Origin: Cognatilysobacter tabacisoli
GTDB lineage: Bacteria; Pseudomonadota; Gammaproteobacteria; Xanthomonadales; Xanthomonadaceae
Reading direction: 5' to 3'
Assembly (NCBI RefSeq): GCF_003586305.1
Contig: NZ_KZ987400.1
Span: forward strand, 124,001 to 188,000
DNA: 64,000 nt
Of the stretch, positions 56,360 to 64,000 are shown piece by piece (within the stretch, counting starts at the first letter, position 1; every line of letters starts with the position of its first letter). The notes below the pieces were generated by a model that searched no databases, was not told where the DNA came from, and saw only the letters and a list, made by a program, of their open reading frames with translations. A program made the translations under genes and the position numbers.

Positions 56360-57124
56360 CTACTTGCTGCTCACGTACTTCTCGCGCCGGACCTGCGGCA
56401 CCGGCAGGCCGAACGCCTTCAGCGCCTCGAAGCACGCGTCGACCATGTTCGGGTTGCCGCACAGGTAGGCGATGTCGCCGGCCGCGTTCGGGCCGAACTC
56501 GGCAAGGAAGTTCTGCACGTAGCCGTGGCGCACGTCGGCGTGCGCGTGCGGCGAGCCGGCGGCCGGCAGCTCGCGCGAGAAGCACGGCACGAAGCGGAAG
56601 TTCGGGTGGGCGTCGGCGAAGGCGCGGAACTCGTCGCCGTACAGCAGCTCGTCGGGCGTGCGCGCGCCGAACAGCAGCACCACCTCGACGTTGCGCTGCG
56701 CGATCAGCTTCGCCAGCTCCGGCAGCATCGCGCGGTACGGGGTGACGCCGGTGCCGGTGCCGATCAGCAGGTAGCGCGCGTTGGTGTCGCCCGGCATCAG
56801 GCAGAAGCGCCCGAACGGGCCGCTGGCCTCGAGCGTGCCGCCGATCTGCAGCCCTTCGAACAGCGCGGTCGCCGCGCCGCCGGGCACGTAGCTGACCGCG
56901 ATCTCGACCGCCTCGCCCGGGCCCATCGCGTGGTCGTGCTGGGTCGCCAGCGAGTAGCTGCGCTTGGTCGCGCTGCCGTCGGCGTAGGTGAAGTGGACCT
57001 GGATGAACTGCCCCGGGATGTAGTCCAGCGGCTGGCCGTCGTCGCGCACGAACACGTAGTGGCCGACCGACGGGGCGATCATGCGGCGCGAGGCGAGCTT
57101 GAGCGGGAAGTGCTGGATGGCCAT
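56360..57124 (-). CDS. fpr: ferredoxin--NADP+ reductase
   Basis: 254 residues from ATG 57124. An FAD domain with the flavin-binding RSYSLAT, and an NADP domain with GTGTGVTPYRAM, LLFGARTPDELLY and YLCGNPNMVDACFEAL. It ends REKYVSSK, matching the bacterial Fpr class that shuttles electrons between NADPH and ferredoxin/flavodoxin, often for oxidative-stress repair. It is divergent from the YadG-like gene with about 150 bp between. Confidence 0.92.
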   Translation of the reverse strand: MAIQHFPLKLASRRMIAPSVGHYVFVRDDGQPLDYIPGQFIQVHFTYADGSATKRSYSLATQHDHAMGPGEAVEIAVSYVPGGAATALFEGLQIGGTLEASGPFGRFCLMPGDTNARYLLIGTGTGVTPYRAMLPELAKLIAQRNVEVVLLFGARTPDELLYGDEFRAFADAHPNFRFVPCFSRELPAAGSPHAHADVRHGYVQNFLAEFGPNAAGDIAYLCGNPNMVDACFEALKAFGLPVPQVRREKYVSSK

Positions 57125-57228
57125 GCGGGGGTTCGGTCTCGATCGCGCCTTCGGGCGCGGTGGGGCGCGGCGCACGGGTCGGCCGCGGCTGCAACGCTGT
57201 GTGGCGGAGGGGCCGCCAAACCGGCGCC

Positions 57229-57234
57229 TATACT
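57229..57234 (+). promoter_or_regulatory. candidate -10 box of the yadGH-like operon
   Basis: TATACT 40 bp upstream of the ATPase ATG. The surrounding CCTATACTACCG resembles the glyQ -10 context. There is no good -35. Confidence 0.4.
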
Positions 57235-57274
57235 ACCGGGGTTCGCCGCGCGCCTCGCGGCACGAGCCCGTCCG

Positions 57275-58272
<998 letters not shown>

Positions 58273-58276
<4 letters not shown>

Positions 58277-59109
58277 GCACGCCGATGCAGCCGTCCCGGC
58301 CCGCGGTCACGCCGGCCAATGTCGACATGCCCGCCACCGCCGCGCGCCGCAACTGGGTCGCGCTCGGCACGATCGTGCGCCGCGAGATCAACCGCATCCT
58401 GCGCATCTGGGGCCAGACCCTGGTGCCGCCGGCGATCACGATGACGCTGTACTTCCTGATCTTCGGGGGGCTGATCGGATCGCGCGTCGGCGAGATGGAC
58501 GGCATCCGCTACATGGACTTCATCGTCCCCGGGCTGGTGATGATGAGCGTGATCCAGAACAGCTACGGCAACATCAGCTCGTCGTTCTTCGGCGCCAAGT
58601 TCGGCCGCCACGTCGAGGAGCTGCTGGTCAGCCCGATGCCGAACTGGGTGATCCTGGCCGGCTACGTCGCCGGCGCGGTCGCGCGCGGCCTGGCAGTCGG
58701 CGCGATCGTGCTGGCGATCGCCCTGCTGTTCACCGACGTGCGCGTGCCGCACCCGTTCGTGACCCTGACCACGGTGCTGCTGGGCGCGACGATCTTCTCG
58801 CTGGCCGGCTTCGTCAACGCCGTCTACGCGAAGAAGTTCGACGACATCGCGATCGTCCCGACCTTCATCCTGACCCCGCTGACGTACCTGGGCGGCGTGT
58901 TCTATTCGGTCAAGCTGCTGCCCGACTGGGCCGAGGCCGCGACCCACCTGAACCCGATCTTCTACATGGTCAACGCGTTCCGCTACGGCCTGCTCGGCGT
59001 GTCCGACGTGCCGCTGTGGGTCGCCTATGCGCTGATGCTCGGCTTCGTCGCCGCGCTGGCGGCGCTGGGCCTGTGGCTGCTGCGCAAGGGCGTCGGCCTG
59101 CGCAGCTGA
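58273..59109 (+). CDS. ABC-2 type permease (YadH-like)
   Basis: 278 residues from ATG 58273 (ATGA overlap with the ATPase). Six helices; the motifs YMDFIVPGLVMMSVIQNSYGN and HVEELLVSPMPNWVIL are typical of YadH/NodJ-type ABC-2 permeases. A hydrophilic N-terminal extension of about 28 residues precedes the first cytoplasmic helix. With the preceding gene it forms a complete exporter of unknown substrate. Confidence 0.92.
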
Positions 59110-59208
59110 GCGACGGCGGCCAGCCCGGCCGCCGCCCCCTGTCGGTCCGCTGCTGATACGCGCTGGGCGCCCCGCCGTCGCGGACGGACTCGACCCCGGT
59201 CACGGTTC

Positions 59209-59221
59209 CGGGAAATTCCCG
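59209..59221. promoter_or_regulatory. short palindrome upstream of the TonB receptor
   Basis: CGGGAA-A-TTCCCG is a perfect inverted repeat 170 bp before the receptor start, within the 281-bp leader. A regulator site is possible, but a chance palindrome cannot be excluded. Confidence 0.25.
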
Positions 59222-59390
59222 CGGCCGGCGCATCCCGCCGCGGCGATGCGCCGTAACGGCAAGGCTGACCCTCCAGTGTCCCAGGCGACTGTGACACCCG
59301 CTCGGGCGGTCAGCGGGGTCCATTCCGCGGGGCGGCTGTCTGGCCACCGTGCGGGTCTTGCCTGAACAGCCAACCGTTGGGGAAAACACC

Positions 59391-62300
59391 ATGGGTATCC
59401 GTCCCGCCATGCCGGTGCGCAAGGTCCGCGCGCCGTTGGCCGTCGCCGTCGCGATGGCGCTGTCGTTCCAGATCCAGGCGCAGGAAGCCGCCACCACCCC
59501 GGCGACGCCGGCGACCGAGGCCGCCGCCGACGACGAGGTCAGCGAACTCGAGGCGATCGTCGTCACCGGCTCGCGCATCCGCCGCGCCGGCTTCGACACG
59601 CTCGAGCCGGCCACGGTCGTGTCGAAGGAGTACATCGACGCCCGAGGCCTGACCAACGTCGCCGACGCGCTCAACGAGATCCCGGGCTTCGGCGCCGGCG
59701 TGACCCCGGAGGGCGGCCAGTCGTCGTTCGGCGTCGGCGTGAACTTCGTCAACCGCTTCGGCCTCGGCAGCAACCGCACGCTGACCCTGGTCAACGGCCG
59801 CCGCTTCGTGTCGAGCAACGCCTCGACGATCTTCGGCCCGGCCGCGCCCGGCCTGCAGGTCGACCTCAACGTCATCCCGACCCAGATGGTCGAGCGCGTC
59901 GAGAACCTCGCGATCGGCGGCGCGCCGACGTACGGCTCCGACGCGATCGCCGGCACCGTCAACCTGATCCTGCGCCGCAACTACGAGGGCGCCGAGTTCG
60001 GCACCACGTACGGCATCACCGAGCAGGGCGACAACCAGCGCATGAACGCCTACGCGCTGATCGGCGCGAACTTCGGCGAGGACGACCGCGGCAACGTCAC
60101 GTTCTCGATGTCGTACGACAACTCCGACGGCGTGCTGCAGAGCAAGCGCGACTACTTCGCCGACGCGTTCTTCAACACCACCAACCCGAACGCCTCGCTG
60201 CTGGCCACCACCCAGCCGGGCCGCACGCCCGGCAACGACGGTCGCTTCGACCCGAGCGTGCCGTTCAACACCAGCAACACCGACGGCATCCCCAACGCGG
60301 TGCTGATCCGCAACCGCCGGATCTTCTCGACCCCGCCGGGCGGCCTGATCTACCCGACCACGGGCCCGTTCCGCGCCGGCACCGGCAACCTGCTGCTCAA
60401 CGGCTACGGCCCGACGTTCCAGCCGTACGCGTTCGACGGCAACGGCAACCTCGTGCCGTACAACCAGGGCAATGCGTTCAGCGCGGTCGACGCCAGCGGC
60501 GGCGACGGCCTCGACCTGGTCGAGCAGGGCCAGATCATCTCCGACCTCGAGCGCATGACCGTGTTCACCACGGCGCGCTGGCGCTTCAACGACTACGTCG
60601 AGGCCTTCTTCGAGGGCAGCTTCTACACCGCCGAAAGCACCGAGCTGACCGACCAGTCGATCTACAACTCGCCGCTGTTCGCCGCCGCCAGCGGCGCGAT
60701 CCGCTTCCCGAGCACGTACGCGCTGCTGACGCCGCAGGCGCAGGCGACCCTGGCCGGCTTCGGCCAGACCGGCTTCTTCCTGTCGCGCGCCTCGCGCGAC
60801 CTGGTAGAGAACAACGCCAGCGGCACCACCGACGTCGGCCGCGCGGTGGTCGGGCTCGAGGGCAGCTTCGACGCGGCCAACCGCACGTTCTTCTGGGAGG
60901 CGTCGGCCAACTACGGCCGCAGCGACGCGCGCTTCTTCGGCACCTCGCTGATCCAGCAGAACTTCATCAACGCGCTGAACGTCACCCGCGACGCGGCCGG
61001 CAACGTCGTGTGCACCACGACGCCGGTGGCCGGGCTGGTGATCCCCGGCGGCGGCGCGCCGGTCGCCGACCCGAACTGCGTGCCGCTGGACCTGTTCGGC
61101 GAAGGCCGACCGAGCGCCGCGGCGCGCAACTACGTCACCGAGCTGACCCAGTCGCAGGCGCTGCAGGAGCAGGAGGTGTTCAACGTCAACATCGCCAGCA
61201 CCTTGGTCGACCTGTGGAGCGGGCCGCTGCAGTACGCGCTCGGCTACGAGTACCGCAAGGAGAGCGGCCTGTTCGACCCGGGCCCGTTCCTCGCCGCCGG
61301 CCTCGGCCGCGCGGTGCCGATCACGCCGACCCGCGGCAGCTTCGACACCAACGAGTGGTTCGGCGAGTTCGTGCTGCCTCTGGTCAACCCCGACAGCGAC
61401 ATCCCGCTGCTCGACAAGGTCGACGTGATCGGCAAGTACCGCCAGGTCGACAACAGCATCAACGGCAAGTTCGACACCTACACCTACGGTCTGCAGTACA
61501 AGCCGTACGGCGACCTCGAGTTCCGCGGCAACTTCACCCGCTCGCTGCGCTCGCCGTCGATCACCGAGCTGTTCACGCCGACCGCGAGCATCTTCACCTT
61601 CGTCAACGACCCGTGCGACACGCGCCTCGTCGCCGGCGGCGCCAGGCCGGCCACGCGCGCGGCGAACTGCGCCGCGTTCTACCAGTTCTACGGGCTCAAC
61701 CCGGCGTCGTTCACGTCGAACGCGGTCAGCGCGACCGTGCAGGGCGTGACCGGCGGCAACACCGGGTTGGATAACGAGGCGGCCGACTCGCTGACGTACG
61801 GCTTCACCTGGTCGCCGTCGTTCCTCGAGGGCCTGGTGGTGGCGGCCGACTACTACAAGATCGAGATCGACGGCGTCATCGCCAACCTCGGCCAGGCCGA
61901 CATCGCCACCGGCTGCTTCGACAACGACAACTTCAACGCCGCCGACGTGCCGAACGCCAACCAGTTCTGCAGCCGCATCACCCGCGACGCGAACGGGCAG
62001 GTGACGAGCATCCGCACCGGCTTCGTCAACGGCGAGTTCCTGAACTACGAGGGCTATTCGGCCGAAGTCCGCTACCAGCTGCGCACGGACGGGTACGGCG
62101 ACTTCAACTTCGCGTGGATCGGCAACTTCCCGAAGAGCCTGGAAGGGTCGAACAACGGCGTGGTCAGCGACGAGGGCGTCGGCGAGATCGGCAACTCCGA
62201 GCGCCAGTACCAGTTCAACACCGCCTGGCAGCGCGAGAACCTCGGGCTGACGTTCTCGGCCAACTACCTCAGCGGCGCGGTGTTCGACCTGCTGAACACG

Positions 62301-62501
62301 GTCGAGAGCCGCGACATCCTGTCGGTCGACAGCTACTGGTCGTTCAACGCCGGCGCGTCCTACCGGTTCGGCGAGAAGGCGATGCTGCGCTTCGCGGTGA
62401 CCAACCTGACCGACGAGGAGCCGCCGTTCCCGGCGATCGGCGTCGGCACGTACGACCTGCTCGGCCGCCGCTACGCGGTGTCGTTCGAATACAAGTACTG
62501 A
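59391..62501 (+). CDS. TonB-dependent receptor
   Basis: 1036 residues from ATG 59391, preceded by GGGGAAAA as in many Xanthomonadaceae receptors. A signal peptide (about 1-34) is followed by the TonB box region LEAIVVTGSRIRRAG, a plug domain with TNVADALNEIPGFG and TLTLVNGRRFV, and a 22-strand barrel with RGNFTRSLRSPSITELF and the C-terminal DLLGRRYAVSFEYKY. It belongs to the large group of receptors of unknown ligand, often for oligosaccharides or peptides. The following minus-strand gene ends 78 bp downstream. Confidence 0.93.
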   Translation: MGIRPAMPVRKVRAPLAVAVAMALSFQIQAQEAATTPATPATEAAADDEVSELEAIVVTGSRIRRAGFDTLEPATVVSKEYIDARGLTNVADALNEIPGFGAGVTPEGGQSSFGVGVNFVNRFGLGSNRTLTLVNGRRFVSSNASTIFGPAAPGLQVDLNVIPTQMVERVENLAIGGAPTYGSDAIAGTVNLILRRNYEGAEFGTTYGITEQGDNQRMNAYALIGANFGEDDRGNVTFSMSYDNSDGVLQSKRDYFADAFFNTTNPNASLLATTQPGRTPGNDGRFDPSVPFNTSNTDGIPNAVLIRNRRIFSTPPGGLIYPTTGPFRAGTGNLLLNGYGPTFQPYAFDGNGNLVPYNQGNAFSAVDASGGDGLDLVEQGQIISDLERMTVFTTARWRFNDYVEAFFEGSFYTAESTELTDQSIYNSPLFAAASGAIRFPSTYALLTPQAQATLAGFGQTGFFLSRASRDLVENNASGTTDVGRAVVGLEGSFDAANRTFFWEASANYGRSDARFFGTSLIQQNFINALNVTRDAAGNVVCTTTPVAGLVIPGGGAPVADPNCVPLDLFGEGRPSAAARNYVTELTQSQALQEQEVFNVNIASTLVDLWSGPLQYALGYEYRKESGLFDPGPFLAAGLGRAVPITPTRGSFDTNEWFGEFVLPLVNPDSDIPLLDKVDVIGKYRQVDNSINGKFDTYTYGLQYKPYGDLEFRGNFTRSLRSPSITELFTPTASIFTFVNDPCDTRLVAGGARPATRAANCAAFYQFYGLNPASFTSNAVSATVQGVTGGNTGLDNEAADSLTYGFTWSPSFLEGLVVAADYYKIEIDGVIANLGQADIATGCFDNDNFNAADVPNANQFCSRITRDANGQVTSIRTGFVNGEFLNYEGYSAEVRYQLRTDGYGDFNFAWIGNFPKSLEGSNNGVVSDEGVGEIGNSERQYQFNTAWQRENLGLTFSANYLSGAVFDLLNTVESRDILSVDSYWSFNAGASYRFGEKAMLRFAVTNLTDEEPPFPAIGVGTYDLLGRRYAVSFEYKY

Positions 62502-62528
62502 TCGGATCCACCGCGGTTCGCGACACGG

Positions 62529-62552
62529 ACGCCCCGGCCACCGCCGGGGCGT
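62529..62552 (+). terminator. rho-independent terminator after the TonB receptor
   Basis: ACGCCCCGGC and GCCGGGGCGT form a perfect 10-bp stem around CACC, 28 bp after the receptor stop. The T-tract is poor (TTCGCGTTT). Confidence 0.7.
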
Positions 62553-62579
62553 TCGCGTTTGCGGGGCCGGCGCGCGCGG

Positions 62580-64000
62580 TCACTCGCAGCGCGCGCCGTC
62601 GCCCTGCGGGCGGCACTGCGGCGGGAAGCCGTGGCGGCGCCAGTACGCGAGGATGCCGCTGTCGCGCAGGTAGCGCTGGAACGCGGGGTCGCGGCGCAGG
62701 AACGCGTAGTCGCGCGTCCACAGCAGCAAGTCCCAGCTCGAGTAGCCGCGCCGGCGCACCTCGTCGAGCGTCGCGATCAGCTGCGCGGCGCGCGACGGCG
62801 CGTCCGGGCGCAGCACGTCGAAGAAGTTCGGGCGGTCGGCGACGCGGTCGAAGCGCGCGAACGCGTCGATCGCCTGCGGCCACAGCGCCGGGTCGGCGAA
62901 CGCGCGCGACGCGGCGGCGTAGCCCGGCGCCAGCCGCGCGGCGTACGGATCGGGGTGGTCGGGCGCGCCGATCTCGCGCTCGGCGATGCGCAGCGCGGCG
63001 GCGTAGTCGCGCCGCCACACGGCGTTGAACCAGCGCGCGTAGGCGCCGTCGATCGCGGTGCGGTCCAGGTGCGCGCGCGCCTCGTCGTGGCGCCCTAGCG
63101 TGTCGAGCAGGCGGCCGAGCTGGAAGTGGCCGACCGGGTTGATCGGGTCGCGGCGCAGCGTCTCGCGCGCGATCGCCTCGGCCCGATCGAGGTAGCCCAG
63201 CCGCGCCAGCGCCGACGTGTACAGGTAGACCAGCCCCGGCTCGCTCGGCGCCAGCGCGCGCGCACGCTCGAGCAGGGTCACGCAGCGCTCCCAGCGGTTG
63301 GCGATGCAGTCGGCCGAGCCGAGCACCGCGTACGGCTCCGGCAGCCGCGGGTCCAGGCGCAGTGCGATCGCCGCCTCGCGCGCGGCGTCCTGCCGCAGCA
63401 CCGGCGCCACCGACGGGCGGCGCTGCGCGCGGATCTCCAGCGCGAGCGCGAGCGCGGCGTGCACGCGCGCGTCGTCGGGACGCTCGCGCAGCAGCGCGCG
63501 CAGCTCGCTCTCGGCGGTCTCCGACGACGATTCGACCGTGAGGTCGCGGCGGCCGATCAGCGCGCGCGCGGCGAGGTAGCGGCGCAGGAAGTCCGCATCG
63601 CCGCTGCGCGCGGGCGCGGCGGCCAGCCCGAGCTTCAGCGCCAACGACGCCGCGACGGCCTCGGCGATCTCGCGCTGCAGCAGCAGCACCTCGGCGGCGT
63701 CGCGATCGAAGTCGCGCGCCCACAGCGCGCGGCCGGTGTCGGCCTCGACCAGCCGCAGGCGCACGCGCAGCCGCTGGTCGGCCTGCTGGAGGCTGCCTTC
63801 GAGCGCATGGCTGACGCCGAGGCGGGCGACCAGATTGGCGCGGTCGCCGGCCGCGAGGCTGGACGATTCGCGCGCGATCACGCGCAGCCCGTCGATGCGT
63901 GCAAGGTTCCCGATCAGCTCCTCGCTGAGTCCCTCGGCGAGCACGCGCGCGCCGGCATCGTCGCCGATCGCCTTCAGCGGCATCACCACCAGCGTCGGCT
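62580..64000 (-). CDS. TPR-containing CadC/adenylate-cyclase-type regulator (5' end missing)
   Basis: The frame is open to the window edge; 473 C-terminal residues are seen. The visible N-terminal part (VMPLKAIGDDAGARVLAEGL to LWARDFDRDAAEVLLLQREI) is the TolB-like integral domain typical of CadC-related regulators and some adenylate cyclases. TPR repeats follow from about residue 130 of this part (DDARVHAALALALEI, EPYAVLGSADCIANRW). The DNA-binding or catalytic N-terminus lies outside. It could regulate the adjacent TonB receptor. Confidence 0.8.
   Translation of the reverse strand, partial: PTLVVMPLKAIGDDAGARVLAEGLSEELIGNLARIDGLRVIARESSSLAAGDRANLVARLGVSHALEGSLQQADQRLRVRLRLVEADTGRALWARDFDRDAAEVLLLQREIAEAVAASLALKLGLAAAPARSGDADFLRRYLAARALIGRRDLTVESSSETAESELRALLRERPDDARVHAALALALEIRAQRRPSVAPVLRQDAAREAAIALRLDPRLPEPYAVLGSADCIANRWERCVTLLERARALAPSEPGLVYLYTSALARLGYLDRAEAIARETLRRDPINPVGHFQLGRLLDTLGRHDEARAHLDRTAIDGAYARWFNAVWRRDYAAALRIAEREIGAPDHPDPYAARLAPGYAAASRAFADPALWPQAIDAFARFDRVADRPNFFDVLRPDAPSRAAQLIATLDEVRRRGYSSWDLLLWTRDYAFLRRDPAFQRYLRDSGILAYWRRHGFPPQCRPQGDGARCE

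Overview
The window is a stretch of high-GC gammaproteobacterial chromosome. I infer Xanthomonadaceae/Lysobacteraceae (Xanthomonas, Lysobacter, Luteimonas relatives). The reasons are the gene content (GlyQ/GlyS pair, TamA/TamB, monomeric isocitrate dehydrogenase, a bioB-bioF-bioH-bioC operon, large TonB-dependent receptors with a GGGGAAAA leader) and a resident integron whose 60-bp attC sites resemble those of Xanthomonas-type chromosomal integrons. The species cannot be fixed from sequence reading alone.

Layout. 1-10362: a partial membrane protein, a class I glutamine amidotransferase, glyQ-glyS and tamA-tamB. 10427-16335: a chromosomal integron with intI on the minus strand, an attI-like junction at 11627/11628, and twelve small cassettes on the plus strand separated by eleven complete attC sites, ending in a truncated twelfth attC fused to the 3' remnant of another gene. 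This block has visibly lower GC than its surroundings. 16440-20470: a BNR-type lipoprotein, mnmG and, divergent from mnmG, a candidate sigma54-driven small RNA of about 115 nt with a strong terminator. 20471-25333: a Tyr-rich lipoprotein, an EamA transporter, a PLP dehydratase with a SnoaL-like partner, and a PMT/ArnT-like membrane glycosyltransferase. 25343-31341: the biotin operon bioB-bioF-bioH-bioC plus a fifth transporter gene, divergent from comF with a BirA-like dyad between them. 31345-39503: a secreted Rid protein, ubiA, tRNA-Arg(CCG), cytochrome c5, an alpha/beta hydrolase, zapE, an APC permease, a secreted M20 amidohydrolase and queF. 39615-48729: a LysM protein, lipoproteins, three small Cys-rich (SEC-C/YkgJ) proteins, a Clp-fold lipoprotein, monomeric icd, a PD40 protein and a DUF4344 metallopeptidase. 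48880-64000: a duplicated-start small gene divergent from a LysR regulator, a DUF7010-like membrane protein, a methyltransferase-fold lipoprotein, rluE, two ABC export modules (one with a serine hydrolase lipoprotein, one divergent from a ferredoxin reductase), a TonB-dependent receptor and a TPR-containing CadC-like regulator cut by the window end.

Most of the window is housekeeping, organised in short tight operons with 1-4 bp stop/start overlaps. The accessory part is the integron. Its cassette products are nearly all of unknown function, and about half are small membrane or exported proteins. Several gene ends lie inside attC: seven reading frames stop on the TAA of the R'' box (one of them only after a frameshift is corrected), and three read through into attC and gain the same 13-residue tail. 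One cassette gene is frameshifted and one attC carries an extra hairpin. These and the sigma54/sRNA locus are the most promising novel items.
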